Assembly (NCBI GenBank): GCA_002633025.1
Contig: NMRB01000625.1
Span: 139,501-203,500, forward strand
DNA length: 64,000 nt
From: Notospermus geniculatus
Taxonomy: Eukaryota > Nemertea > Pilidiophora > Heteronemertea > Lineidae
Direction: 5' to 3'
Both the position numbers and the translations under genes were made by a program. This document shows positions 19,758-33,307 of the stretch, in pieces (positions within the stretch are counted from its first letter, which is position 1; every line of letters begins with the position of its first letter). Under the pieces are notes generated by a model. That model was not told where the DNA came from. It saw only the letters and a list, made by a program, of their open reading frames with translations, and did not search any database.

Positions 19758-22710
19758 TGGGGAGATGGTCTTCACATTTATGGAGGGTTCAGCCGTGCAT
19801 GAGCCTTGATGGACAAAATGGCCGTCACTAAGTGTCAGGCTTCAACTGGGTGGTTAGGGTAGTTTTATCTCCTCATGATGGATTCATCATCATCTGCCTC
19901 TGTTGTGGTGTAACTTCAGCGACTACATCGTTGATCAAGTACCAGGTAGTCTGGTAGTTGATGGCATTATTGAACTCATTCATATTGACTCTAGCTGGAA
20001 TCAATGGGATTGATGTCAGGTATTAGCTGGCACGTTGGGTGGGGTTACTTAATGTCTCCTCAGGATACGGCAAGAGAAACACAGAAGTGATTCATTGTAG
20101 CATGGTTAGCATGCGATGTATGCAAACACTTGCGATTCTTGCCAAGGGTCATCACGCTCACTGTTCACAGTTTGATAAGCTGATATATTGTAGGTGGAAA
20201 CTAGAACCCCACTGCGAATCAACCCTTGTTCACCCTCATGATTTACAACGGCAGTGACAAGTCTTGGAAGGTTACTGAGCAGGTGATATTTACATGAGTA
20301 TGGTATGGTATATTCTTACATCATCTTTATTTTTGTTACAGTAAAGTTCAATTTTAACAATAGCAACCTCATCGCACCTAAAATATTGTAAAATGCATCA
20401 TTGCTAAAAGAGAGTTCATTGAATCATCTCTGACTATAGATCTGCTTGTCTAAAGGATTGCTTGTCTAAATTTCAGGAAGCCTCTCAGATTTGCAGCAAG
20501 CTTCTTACATGATGTCTTGACAGTTTATCTTGATTCCTGACTCTTTCACATTATTCAGTGTGATTGACAGGATTTCTATTAGCTAATTGAGAAGCTCATC
20601 AATCATCCCCACTGTGATCATCATAAACAGTGGCACACTATTAAGTGGATTGATCTGATTTTGCTCCTTTCTATGAACCGAATGAAAGAATTTGGAAAAA
20701 TATCTGCTGTGGGTGCAAGATAAAGTTTCATTAAATAGGGTAGCTTTGACAGTTGAGGTGATGATGCTTTTCATTCAGTTTCATCCACACATTGAAAGCT
20801 TTTTGAAACTGGCATCAAAAACATGGATAAGAGAAGGCATTGTAAGTGAATTTATTAGATTGCACAGGAATTGGACGTTGAAAGGAAACCAGTTCTTCAG
20901 AATTGGCTTGGTTTTCAGGAAGTTGGTTGTTGACCGACATTCTTGGATATGACTGCATGAGCTCATGTGATATGGAAGCGAGACCAATCAAAATCATTGA
21001 ATGTCTGAGCATTCTCGGAAAATTCACCCTTCGCCAATCAGCCATTCGGTTACTTCTGGGTTCATCACCCTCAAATGTCATAGTGCTGTACAGGGGTGTG
21101 TTGTGCCAAATATTTTGTCACTCAGCCCCAAACAGCCCTCATGAGACACGTCTGTACCACTGACACATCAACTCAGCTTGATGGCCTTATTTGTAATAAT
21201 TATAGATTCCTCCTGCCCTCCCTTTATCTGGTGAGGTTGCTATGGTAACAGTATCATGTGTATCAGAGAGATGATTGGTACCTTGGCATCAATTTTACAT
21301 TTACATTACGGTACATTTAGGCAACAAAGGACGTTGCGCCTGGTCTTCAGACATTTGGCGATTTGTACTGATTTCTGACCGTTCTGATCTCTCTTTGCTT
21401 TATAAACCAGCATTTTATGAATTTTTATTTCTCGTAAAGCACCTGATTACCTACATGTGGAAACTTTTCATTTGTACAATGAAGTCTAGGTGGAGCAAGT
21501 GTTGTTAACTTGGATCTGATCGTAGTTGCTGTGTGAGCATGGTTTAATGCAGTAGCTATAGCGGATTTCTCCCATTCTATCGGATATTTTGGATTACTTT
21601 TCAAAGCAGGTAGGGAGATTTTTCTGTCAATGAATTGTCTGGCTTGAGATATCGCTCTGCCATGTGCAACACGATGGTGTACAGACTTTGAGTGTCTAAA
21701 AAACTTCATGTGCGAGAGCATCGGTGTGTGTTTCTCTGCCATGCTCCAGTGTTTGAGTGGTGTCTGCATCTATGGCCATTACCTGATGATAAAGGCTTCT
21801 GGAGGAAAGTATCAAATGACCCGTCCTACCTGTTGTGATTGGGTCTGCTCGACAGTTGATCGCAGCAATATGATGAGAAAATCACTGTGATCGCTGGAGT
21901 CAGATCCATTAACCGATTTACCTCTAGAACTAGTTCCTTGCCAATCAAAGACTAATTTGTACGCTTGTCTACATGTTGGTGTTCACTTGATCTGGATTTT
22001 AGTTTTCAAACCCGTTGAGGTTTTCAAGAGTGTAGGGCCATTAGTTCATCCTTATTGTGTCATGCGAGTGCTAGACTTTATTCTGTCTTGTCGGTGACAC
22101 CACGGTTTGCTAGTCTCCACTGCAGAAACAGTCTCCAGCATATCCAGGAGACGATGATTCCTTGCATTTTGATGTTCTGAAAGCAATTCTGCATTTTGTT
22201 CTGCCTCTGATGTAGACCTGTGTTGCAGAATCATTGTCTACATGCATTGAATACTCTGAATTCAGTACCGCAGTCAGAACATCTTATAGTAACAGATGGG
22301 CGCTCAGATCTGCCACTACAAGTGTACCATTGTTATGCCTTAGAAGTTCTGGTACTTACAATGCTTTGTACAGACTGTTTACAGCATGGGTGATGAAAAA
22401 GCAGTGGATTGCTCATCAACTCTCTCATTGCCAGGATATTTTAGTATAAGAAAAAGTCTGTGTGATGTTACCACTTACTACTGGTAGCAGCAGTGTCAGG
22501 ATAATGGATTGTCCATGCCAGGAGTGCCATCTCCAATTTGGTGACGTATCACAAGCTATTCTCTCGGTGGTTTCGCCAACATTGCTGATTTGAAAGAAAA
22601 ATCACATTATTTATGCTTCCAAATGGACACTAGTAATAGTATTGACTTCTCCCAAGAGAAATTGACAACTGGCTTCATTTACTTCACTGATACTGTAACT
22701 TAGCTCCAGT
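19758..22710. other. Gene-poor sequence, nothing recognised
   Basis: Six-frame reading shows only short frames (about 115 codons at most) without recognisable domains. No tRNA or other RNA gene signature was seen. Confidence 0.45.
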
Positions 22711-23028
22711 CTTGCTGTCTAATTAGGAAAAGATGTAGGGTCGAAGCTGAAGGCATTAACTTGTAGTGGCAGTGCCAGTTGAAGATTATCAGTGAGTGGT
22801 TACTAGAGATTTTGTTAAAGTTTGCATGTGAGTTTTTTTTAATGAATCACTGGGTGTTGGTCAAATGGTCTTGCTGTCTAATTAGGAAAAGATGTAGGGT
22901 CGAAGCTGAAGGCATTAACTTGTAGTGGCAGTGCCAGTTGAAGATTATCAGTGAGTGGTTACTATAGAGATTTTGTTCAAGTTTGCATGTGAGTTTTTTT
23001 TAATGAATCACTGGGTGTTGGTCAAATG
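22711..23028. repeat. Tandem duplication of a 159-bp unit
   Basis: Two copies (22711-22869 and 22870-23028), each starting CTTGCTGTCTAATTAGGAAA, differ at only a few positions. Recent tandem duplication in non-coding DNA. Confidence 0.92.
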
Positions 23029-24887
23029 ATGGAAAGTAATCAAGGGAGGAGTACCGCAGAACACATTTGCTACAGGAAACCATCGTAATAATTGGTTTTT
23101 GCCTTCCTGGTATAATGACTTACACACTCTCCTCTCTGAGTACAAATGACCACACCCAAGAGTTAACACCAGCATAAATCATGTTTATCGAATTATTGAC
23201 CTTGACTGCAGTATCCTGACATCATGAATTTTTTGTGATTACGTGACAATTATCACAGATTTTTTACATAAGACAATATTCTCAGCCATCTTTTATGTCT
23301 TTGATGTTCAAGGGAAATGGTCTTCGCTGGGTCTTTGATGTTGATCATGTGATACTGAATTCAGGTAATCAGTAAATAATGACTGAACATCATTTGCCTC
23401 TTCTCAGAAGATAAGGTGGTGATTGATAGGTGTCACATTCAATGAGGCCATCAAAGGGTTCTGCTGGAGAATGGCTGGCCCTTTTGGCTATAAGGACCTC
23501 CCGGCTAAACATCCTTCTAAATTGTGACAAGTCCCTTAGGCCTATGCGAAATTGGATACCTTACATACATGACATAACTAGAAACTGCAAGCACTCAGGC
23601 CTTTTGATAGCTTTCATCGGAATGTAGAAAACCTCATTGATTTCCTTTCATCATATTTTACAGAAATTCTAACCCCATACATTATTTAATCCTCTTTATC
23701 TCTATATTCCATTGGGTATCAATGCCTCAATATGATGTTATAATATTGCCTTATGAATTTATAATGGTGATTAGTGTTCGCTTGCTGGCGCTATGTGCTG
23801 AAGAGGAATACCTGATCAGGCCGCCAACATTCGTGACTCTTCTAGCAAGCGCATTATGGCGTAATTGACTCATTTGGCTGCTCGACTTTGTGTAAGCCAT
23901 GTAAGCTTTAATGGAGGATTACTTGCTTTGAATGATCGCTGGCAAAAAAGTTGCTACATAAACTAACACTGCACTTTTTACTTCACTGAATAGTTTACAG
24001 TGGATCAAGTCTAATGTAAATGCGGTTAACACCACATATTGTGCTGATGTTGCAGAGGAGGATCTACTCTGCCTTGATAAAAAATGCAGACTGCAATCTT
24101 AACAGTTTATGGTGTACTTTTGATAGTTACCTAAGAAACCTATTTCTTGTACTTTATGAAATGAAGGAAACATACAGATTCAAAGCATGTTATTTTCTAG
24201 AATTCAGATTACTGGTACAACTTGCTCAAATGAATGACATGTGATACCTATTTCCGGTTTTTCTCCATTAAATAATATGTGGGACACACTCTGATGACAA
24301 CTACATCATACATGTCATAACCCACTTTTATTATGTATTCACTTTTAGTTCCTGAATTAAATCGTGTGCACCATTTTCCTCTCGACTATCACATACATGT
24401 ATGTACATCTTGTACTCCTAGGCTTCACATCAATTCTCAGGTAGGGGATATGCATTTGTTGTTCTCAGATTGATGAAGCATGATGTGTTTGAATCAAGCA
24501 AATAATCCCAGGGGTTTCTAGAGCAAAATTCTTGTTCGATCAAAAAGTTCAGAACACTTATCAGCAGACCGCGCTCATCTAGAAACATTGGATGTAGGCC
24601 TACCAGTGCTGCCTTTATGGGTCAGACATGCAAAACTACCATCAGACAACCTGAATTTGATGTATGTTAAGGTCATTTCCTTCTGTGGCCAAGCCAGATC
24701 ATGGCTGTCTACACTGGCAACATTAATTTTTTTCAACATTTGAAGGTGTACACAGGAGAACATTTGTCCAAAGTGTTGTTACTCTGAACGCCACGAGAGT
24801 CTAACATCAACCATACCTCCACCTCAAACACTTTGTCCAGTTTAACTTATCATTGGGTTCCACCAGTATTGCACTTCCATTCCCCTC
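23029..24887. other. Gene-poor sequence, nothing recognised
   Basis: No conserved coding or RNA signals seen. Confidence 0.4.
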
Positions 24888-25577
24888 TATGGGCGGTTAA
24901 AACCGCAAATAAAGGACATCAAAACGAGGACATCGTATATGCAAAACGACGACTTTGTACAATGTATTTGTTGAACGAAGTCTATGTGACACATGTGTGA
25001 TGTATCGCGATGTCTATGTTACACGGCATAGACAAGACAGTACGTAGAATAAACTCTGTGCACAAAGCACAAAGAGGACAGTACACACCACAACAAGGAA
25101 GTTACGAAACGAAGACAGCATGCACCACGAAAAGGACATTGCGAGACGAAGACAATAGGTGGCGCTGTTTATGTTGGTTGAGCAGGAACAATCTACAAGA
25201 CGACACGAAGACAGCATATACCACAAAATGGACTTTGCGAGAGGAAGACAACAGGTGGCGCTCCCGTTGCTCTTTTCTCTTATAACACTTCACAACAATG
25301 AGAAAATTGCGACGCGAGCGCCACCTGTTGTCTTCGTCTCGCAACGTCCTTTTCGTGGTGCATGCTGTCTTCGTTTCGTAACGTCCTTGTTGTGGTGTGT
25401 GCTGTCCTCTTTGTGCTTTGTGCACAGAGTTTATTCTACGTACTGTCTTGTCTGTGCCGTGTAACATAGACATCGCGATACATCACATAGACTTCGTTCA
25501 ACACATACAATGTCCTCGTTTTGCATATACGATGTCCTCGTTTTGATGTCCTTTATTTGCGGTTATAACCGCCCATA
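24888..25577. mobile_element. 690-bp foldback element, 6-bp TSD CCCCTC
   Basis: Long inverted arms (about 270 bp) start TATGGGCGGTTAAAACCGC and end with GCGGTTATAACCGCCCATA. CCCCTC lies outside both ends (24882-24887 and 25578-25583). The arms contain repeated ACGAAGACAGCAT and AGGTGGCGCT words in both orientations. The small centre contains no transposase. A few dozen substitutions separate the arms. Confidence 0.85.
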
Positions 25578-28405
25578 CCCCTCCCTCCACAGTGATGTGA
25601 ATCAGCTAGCTACAGTGATGAAAAGATGAATGCTAACGAAACTGCTAGCATGCGACGCAGAGAGAAAGCCCATATCATATGTCACACAATTCTGATTTAA
25701 TCTTCTGATCATGCTCAGGAAGGAACAAAAGTGAACGGAACTGTCACGAAATCCTGTCAGCCATCCTGTGGAGCAGTAGATTACTTAATGCTTTGCACTA
25801 TCATCATGATACTGTCGGTTTCATCGTTGCATATTGGCAGTAACTGTGCATCAGTTTGTAGATTCTTCTGTCAAACTGGAATGAAGTCAAAGAGCAGTAG
25901 TATTGACGAAAATGCTATGTCTTGTGAGTGCAGGCCTCAATCAGGCTACATTTGCACTTGTACTTGCAATCAGCCAATCAATCAGGGATAACCTATTGAG
26001 GTTCGACCTGGGGCCATATGCATATAAAAAGTCTTAAGTAAAATTTCCCTTAAACTGTTCGCGATTGAACATCTGCACTCACCCTCCCAACTACAACAGA
26101 TGCCATCACCTTCACTTCCGAGAACTGCAAACCAGTGTCTCAGATTTGGATCACATTTCAAACTGTCAGTGTGGATATGAAATTGAGTGGGATTGATTCA
26201 TAGCTAAGAGCTAGGTTTCATAATGGCACTAATTGCTGCAACCAAGCATAAGTTGTCTTCTGAACTGAGTTCTCTCTCATGGTTGTTCAACATTGCCTTT
26301 GTGATGTTTCAAAGCCTTCATTTGTTTGTCATACTAGTAGTTGAGGAGATGGTGAAAAGGAAGGAAGAGAAGACAGAGAAGAGAAGAGATCAGAGGAAAT
26401 TCTTCAGCTTTGTGACAATTTTCCACCACTTACTGCAGAGAGAACCTTCTTGAACAGACTTTTTTGTTGCCAATATGCTGTTGATATCATCTTTGCCGAA
26501 CCATAGTCCCATATTGTTGCAAGCAGGCAAACCATCTGACAGGAAAATGCATCAGTTGTGCCTAGTTGCAAAATCTTGTTGTTCGTTAGATTGCTTTTGA
26601 AGAGGTTTACGTGTAGGATGTGCTTTAATTTCCTATGTTACATATGTTGCTGAAGAGAGTGAGCATGCCTCACAGAGGGGGTACAAAGAACCACATTGAC
26701 TGATGCAAGATACAGTACCGGGTACACTTAGCTGCTTGGACTTGTCAAACCTGTCCTTGTGGTCACCAAACTGCTCAATGCTGTGGCTATTGTTTGCTTC
26801 ACTTAGGTTTTCCTATGGATTCGTTTTCTGTTCGTAAGTGATGTACATGTACATGTACCTTACATAATAACGAGCAGTGTGTTAGTCAACATCATGAATT
26901 CTCATTTTCTTCCTTAATGCATTGTCTTACTGAATACAATATACCTCCTCTGATTACTATTATCAGTATTCTTGATGGTGGAACTGTTTCTTTATTTGGT
27001 GTCTATTTTCCGTGATCATTACCAAACTCAACTGGTAATAGTACAGTTGTGTAATGAAGGATTTCAGTAATCATTCATCATTTATTCATGTGATCAATAC
27101 GTCCTTAGCAGTCTCCAGTACATGTAACTGCTTTGCATGTGTGTTGAAGACTTCTAACCCATTTGCCTTTGGATTGGATTAAAAAAAGGTGTTTTACATC
27201 CATCATTGGTTGAAATTAAGGTATGTTACTGTGGAGTGCTAGAACGGCAGTGTTGCAGAATGAACACCTGAAATCTGACAGAATGTCTCAGAATATTGAA
27301 AAACTAGCAAGAACCCGTGGCAATAATCGGTGATTCTGGGTTTGGCTGAGGTTAGAATGCACGGCAAGGTTGGAATTGGTGCAACACGGTTTGCGTAGGG
27401 AGAATTTAGAAAGCAATTGAACAACACCGTTAGAAAAGTAAAATTGCTACCAGAACAAAGTCCTCTTCACAAATTAAACCACCTGTTGCATCAGGATACG
27501 GTATCCTCTATTATCAAGGCGAATTTCGAGGCAAAACAAAGCTTCTAAGTGTGACTTTATTGAGCCGACTTCCAGCATTATTATATAGATATTTCACGAA
27601 GGTCTTCTTTCTGCCTATATATTTGTGTCACCGATCATTAGGTGCACTAGGATAGCAGTTTTCCATGTATTCTTTAACTGTTGCCCAGAGCAACTATGCT
27701 TACAACGTCAGCATGGCGTCCGTTTCTTTGCCGACTCTTCTCCTTCCATGGAGATGGCATTGGTATGGATAGATCAATGGCTCCTAACTCCACCCAACCA
27801 GCTGATCACGTTTCCTGTTTCAAACTAGCGTGATGGAATATAAATCATTTGATTTGCTTGATTGTATTTCTGATACCCGTGGATCGGGTTTTTTATTATT
27901 CATCGCTTTTTTGCTGTGATTTGATTTTGGTTTCGTTGAATGGAACAAGTTGTTGGTCTGGAATTGAAAATGGAAGGATAAAATCTGATTATTTGGTGGT
28001 ATACTCTCTTGCCATCATCTGTTTGTTCACTATAATTATGTCCATACCTCTGGCAAATAATAGGAAACATCAAGTTGATTTCTGCAGTTTGATTTCACCT
28101 AATTTCAACATTTCATGCCTATGGTTGACATATGCTATTTCAGGCTACTTGTTTCACATTCACTGCCATGGCCAATATTTTCAGATTTTTTCAAATATGT
28201 GTAAAGAAGCTTGAAAAGAACCTGGACCAACTCATTTGGAATGAAAGCTCTCGGCGAGTCCTTTCCAATGAATACCGGTATACAAGGTTCTGTAGGTTTA
28301 GATTTGTTTGGTTTGTCAATTTCAATGAAATCATCACTGCATGGTGGTAGTAGTGAATGCCAGCATGGTCCTGAGTTATTTGCCAATCTCCACATTGCAA
28401 CAGTC
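25578..28405. other. Gene-poor sequence, nothing firmly recognised
   Basis: A 121-codon hydrophobic plus-strand frame at 27849-28214 has no recognisable family and looks like a chance frame. First exons of the GRWD1-like gene were looked for here and not found. Confidence 0.4.
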
Positions 28406-28625
28406 CAGGGTTTGACATAAGCCAAGGCCATTTTCCAAAACACCCTTGCTGGCCCTCTATTCTAATCCAAAGTGATTGTTGTCCAAGTTCATGGATGGTC
28501 AATTTCAGCTAGGCCTAGACCCAGTTTATTATCACATTAATCAAATGAAGGCACACAATAGGCCAAGGGTCAGCCAGCCATGGCCCTAAACACTTAAGAG
28601 GGCCAGCAAGGGTGTTTTGGAAAAT
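28406..28625. mobile_element. MITE copy A (CAGGGTTTGACATAAGCCAA family), truncated at an N
   Basis: Same element as 28882-29119 but in opposite orientation. It starts CAGGGTTTGACATAAGCC and should end with the complement, but the sequence breaks at the N at 28626, about 25 bp short of the end. Confidence 0.85.
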
Positions 28626-28881
28626 NGTTTGGCAATCACCACATTTCTGCCAAATTTCAAGTGTTTCTGACAGTTACTTGTGCAATTTCTGGCAAAACTT
28701 AATGCATTTTCCCCATTCTACCCTCTGTGCCGAAATGGCCGACTTTCGAAAGGGGCCTAGGCAGGCCGCCAGGGCCTACCATCTGCAGACAACCCTCGCT
28801 CTCACTCTCAACTGTTTTTCTCTTGTCTTCTTCTTGGGCGTTGGAACAAATGTCCGGTAGCAACTTAACAACTGCACAGTT

Positions 28882-29119
28882 CAGGGTTTGACATAAGCCA
28901 AGGCCATTTTCCAAAACACCCTTGCTGGCCCTCTAAAGTGTCCAGGGCCATGGCTGGCTGACCCTTGGCCTATTGTGTGCCTTCATTTGATTAATGTGAT
29001 AATAAACTGGGTCTAGCTGAAATTGACCATCCATGACCTTGGACAACAATCACTTTGGATTAGAATAGAGGGCCAGCAAGGGTGTTTTGGAAAATGGCCT
29101 TGGCTTATGTCAAACCCTG
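28882..29119. mobile_element. MITE copy B, complete, 6-bp TSD ACAGTT
   Basis: 238 bp with 53-bp inverted termini (CAGGGTTTGACATAAGCC; inner AGAGGGCCAGCAAGGG). ACAGTT flanks both ends (28876-28881 and 29120-29125). It lies about 100 bp upstream of a GRWD1-like exon. Confidence 0.88.
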
Positions 29120-29226
29120 ACAGTTGTGGCAGAGACAGCAGATCAGCTGTGTTGGGCATGTTGGGAGAACACACATGAAGTAGGTCTTCACCATTTTGAA
29201 TTTCTTCCTCTATTTTGTTCATCCAG

Positions 29227-30362
29227 GTGCTCCATGCTTGACCTTCGACATCCTCCCAGACAAGCTTGGTGACAAAAGAGAAGACTATCCATTGACATGT
29301 TATATGGTTGCTGGTACCATGGCTGAAAAGTCCCAAGTGAATAAAGTGATTGTCATGAAAATGTCAAATCTCACGAAGACTACACCTGCGGAGAAAGATG
29401 ACGAAGATTCGGAATCAGAGGAGAGTGATAATGAAGATGATCTGCCAGAGTTGGAGACCGCCATGATAACTCATGTTGGGGGAGTCAACAGGATAAGGGT
29501 AAATGGATAATAAAAATCCCAGCCATCATACATCAATCACAGAATTTGAATACAAAGCACCTGATATCCTGAATATACAGTGGAACCCCGGTCGGCGACC
29601 ACCTCAGTAACGCGACCAACCCGCAAACACGACCACTAACCCACTGTCCCGAATGGTGTCTTCATTTCCCATTTAAAGACCCTGCTAAGCCGACCACACC
29701 GGTATCCAGACCGTGACCACTGATTTGTTCTCGCAAATGACACTTTCCACTCCGGTAACCTGACCATGAACACCTTAATTGCCCTAATCAGGGCTAATTA
29801 GCCCGAGACAATTCACGATTACCAATTAGGCCAAACACTAACAGTAGAGGTGTAGGCGCAACAGACCAAGAAAGTTAGCAAACAACTCACTGACAATCAA
29901 GAAGCCATCAATAAACAAAACAACTAGACCAGCTTATTGACTGATCATGGGAGTTAGGCAGGCAGGATCTGTCGTTTTGGCCACCGACGATCATGTCTCG
30001 GCAGCTGGCTCTCAGGCCTGATCTCAGTAACGCGACCACCCCCCTAACACGACCACTTGAGCAAGGTCCTGTCGGGGTTCGTGTTACCGGGGTTCCACTG
30101 TAGTATTGTATGGTGATTGTCTGATGAAGTCAGCAAACCATTTTCTTTCAGACAACAACATTAGGAGAAAAGATGATCGCCGCCTCTTGGTCTGAACGTG
30201 GAACAGTTTACATCTGGGATTTGACAAGGCCATTCACTGCAGTGAATGATTCAGCTGTGATGGCGGCGTACACTAGGAATCAAGAATCACCATCATCCAT
30301 CTATTCATTCGCTGGACATCAAATTGAAGGGTTTGCCATGGACTGGTCAAGAACTAGTCCAG
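29227..30362 (+). CDS. GRWD1: GRWD1-like WD-repeat protein, two internal exons
   Basis: Exon 29227-29498 follows a TTCATCCAG acceptor and ends at a GTAAAT donor. Exon 30152-30362 follows TTTCAG and ends at GTGTGT; phases agree across the intron. The product starts GAPCLTFDI, has an acidic stretch (EDSESEESDNEDD), then GGVNRIR, then WSERGTVYIWDL and FAGHQIEGFAMDWS. This is the N-terminal part of glutamate-rich WD repeat protein 1, which binds histones and works in ribosome biogenesis and replication licensing in the nucleus. The first exon and all later WD-repeat exons are not found in the window; an N at 28626 lies upstream and one at 31716 downstream. The intron holds a pogo-type MITE. Confidence 0.88.
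29578..30100. mobile_element. pogo/Tigger-type MITE in the GRWD1 intron, TSD TA
   Basis: 523 bp with termini CAGTGGAACCCCGGT and CCGGGGTTCCACTG, flanked by TA on both sides. This terminus is typical of the pogo/Tigger branch of Tc1/mariner. A direct subterminal repeat (CTCAGTAACGCGACCA) occurs near both ends in the same orientation. No transposase is present. Confidence 0.85.
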
Positions 30363-31103
30363 GTGTGTATATTCTTAGTGTTCTCATTGAGATTGACATT
30401 CGCAGAAGGTGCTTAGCGTATACGCAAATATTTTCGCGTGTAAAAATTCCCGCGAAAATCGCGAAATCAAAATTTCACCACGAATATTAATACTCGCATA
30501 AAAGTTTCCCCCAACGATCCAGTCAATTCTCTCCCGCTAACATGGTTCCTTGGGCGTCCGACGGTGGCGCCGACTGACGATTTGTATCAGAGCCCAGTGC
30601 TTACCACCCTCATTACATCCCATGATTCAAAGCGCGAATGGGAGTGGTTATCATTCATTGATTGCGATTGTTTTGGGAGTTACTATAGTGCAATAAAGTT
30701 TGTTACCAGGAATCAGTATTGATGCAATTTTGGAGTTTGACAGAGCTGATTGCTGTCGCCGGCATCTGTCACTGTACGGTGACTACGCGTTGTTTATTTA
30801 CACTCAGGCAGGATATCGGTATTGGTGATTTTAAGATGACTATTTTGGGGTCCTTGACTCGTACATTAATCCGCGCAAAACAGAAAAAATTGCTCAATTC
30901 GTGAAATATTATCCCGTGAAAGGGCATGTTCTTTTTCGGAACATTTTTCCCAACTAATTTTTCATTTACATGTAGTTGCAGGTGTTTGATTTTCATGATA
31001 ACTTCAGGTATAATATTTTATAATGTGAATTACATAATCATGAAAGAAAAATGTGACATTAGTTTCATTAATTAGGAAAACAAAGAGCATTTGCAAAATG
31101 TCC
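30363..31103. other. Intron or flank of GRWD1-like gene; no exon recognised
   Basis: Includes a CGCGAAAATCGCGAAATC-rich stretch at 30420-30500 and CGCGCAAAACAG at 30880, probably the ends of a degraded element. No further WD-repeat exon was found. Confidence 0.4.
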
Positions 31104-31715
31104 GAAATCAGCATGAAAGCAGTGAAATTATTCCCTAACATTCCCTAATGTTTGTTGTACTGGGAGAGTAATGGTATTATTTATCATTCATCGAAAAATC
31201 ATTACTAAACATATTGGTTTTGCTGAAATATTTGCAAAAAATGTGTGACTTTCTTCATTTCTGGACCCCTATTTATGTGGGGGGAGAACAGAACAGCACA
31301 TCTAGGCCTGACAGATTTGAATGGAATGCTGTGGTAAAGATTATTGTCAATATCAGTGAAGTGGTTTGTTGGTGTTGCATAAGGTCATAAAAGGGAAACT
31401 TGAATTTGAGGTCCCACTGATCACATAAGCCTACCCACATGTCATGGTTGATTATACATGTTGTAACTGATATTGATATTGATCATAATCTTTACTACAG
31501 CATTCCATTCAAATCAGACAGGCCTAGATGTGCTGTTCTGTTCTCCCCCCACATAAATAGGGGTGCAGAAATGAAGAAAATCACAGATTTTATGCAAATA
31601 TTTCAGCAAAACCAATATGTTCAGTAATGATTTTATGATGAATGATAAATAATACCATTACTCTCCCAGTACAACAAACATTAGGGAATAATTTCACTGC
31701 TTTCATGCTGATTTC
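31104..31715. repeat. Large imperfect inverted repeat ending at an N
   Basis: The left arm (about 31104-31350) is inverted at about 31488-31715 with roughly 90% identity and a 140-bp spacer. The right arm ends on the base before the N at 31716. Confidence 0.85.
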
Positions 31716-31716
31716 N

Positions 31717-33190
31717 TGACGGGACTTTTTATGTGATGTTTGGAGGGGTATACAAAACCATATAAAGCATAAAGAAATTCTGTTGCAATTTGTTCTAGGT
31801 TCCCCCCAATTTTCGATAAATATCCTGGGCTACAGGGGGAAATGCAGATGAACCTAACGTGCCTCCCCAGTTGTTGTTCATTCACCAGGGACAGAAAGAC
31901 ATTAAGGAGATTCATTGGCATTCACAGTTACCGGGTGTTATCATTTCCACTGCTGTTACAGGATTCAATATCTTCCGGACTATAAGTGTTTGAGTTGTGT
32001 GAAGTAAAGTACTTTGAATTGATTTGCGAAGTGACGTTGTACATATTCAACAGCCACACCACAGTGTGCCGATACTCTATGAATGCAGTCACATGCAGGG
32101 TGACTGTTCTGCCTGAGAGAGTCGTATACTTCGTTGGATTTCACTTTCGTTTTCCAAACAGAAAGGAGTTCAGTATGGCTTGTAGCGGGAATGGGCTCAC
32201 AGTCTCAGCCTGCTGCTGCATGATTAGGACACATTCTTACCAATCATTCAGTCATCTTTACATGCGAGGAGTTGAATGGATTGAATTTGACTGAGCATGT
32301 GGTGGTTACACACACATAAGCTATTTGTACATGTAGGTGTGAATAAACATTCATTTGTTTCAACGACTTACATGTACATGTATTTAATTTCATGTCTCCT
32401 GCTTTCGCCTATTCTCTCTTGGTCATTTGTTGTGGGCCGTATGGTAGTCTATCAACATTTTATACATTGCATTGAAGCTTCATTCCTGTTTTGAAGAAAT
32501 TATAGCCTTTGACATGTGTAGCTCTGGTCACCGCTAGTTTCAGTCCTCTCGCAGTGTTTTAGTACCACAGAGCACGTACTGGGCCTAGTTGCGGTCGGGC
32601 TTGAAAACTACATGATTTTCTCACTGACCTACCCTTGATGACCTACAATTTGATGGCAATATGAGGTTGGATCACGTTCATGTTGCGTTGTGTGGAAGGA
32701 CATGGCCAATAGTGAGGTTCAGATCTGGTCCGACTCCGACTCCCGCTCCGACTCCGAGTTACTAAAATTCGGGATTTTCAAGTCAGAGATAAGTTTACCA
32801 CCCAGGCGGGTTCTATTCGTTCTAGTGAATGAGAAAACACCATTGCTTTGGAAAACCCCGTTGTATTTGATGACGTAGTTCCCAAAAAAGGAGTCCTCTG
32901 GAGTCGGAGTCGAGACTCGGAACGTTATCTGAACCTCCCTAATACTGCATGTATCAGCTGTTCACTATACATGAACCAGTCAGTGAAATGCCTTCTTGGT
33001 TATGCCCCACTGACGACCTGTCAGTTCTCAGAAGAGTAGTTAATTATCTTGAAGCCATGCCAGTGGTTGGTGACATAAGTTGTTTAGGCCATATATAGTC
33101 ACTGTCAGACCAACAATCGAGAGGAGACCAGTACACACAGACAGTGTATTCATCGTATCCATGACGTCGTAGGCCCAGGCCTACATGTCG
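31717..33190. other. No gene recognised
   Basis: Short frames only. CTCCGACTCC-type repeats at 32718-32760 and the inverse near 32900 are local simple sequence. Confidence 0.4.
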
Positions 33191-33191
33191 T

Positions 33192-33307
33192 TGCGCGTTT
33201 TGCCCACCAGTTTTTTTCAGCAAAGCAATGAATTTTGCCCACCACCTTTGCGCGTTTTGCCCACCAGATTTTTTCAGCAAAGCAATGAATTTTGCCCACC
33301 ACCTTTG
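33192..33307. repeat. 58-bp tandem duplication
   Basis: Two copies contain GCGCGTTTTGCCCACCAG and AGCAAAGCAATGAATTTTGC. Non-coding. Confidence 0.85.

Noticed and set aside
27849-28214. 121-codon hydrophobic frame as a membrane protein
   Set aside because: No conserved motif, high AT content and no splice context; chance translation of T-rich DNA is more likely.
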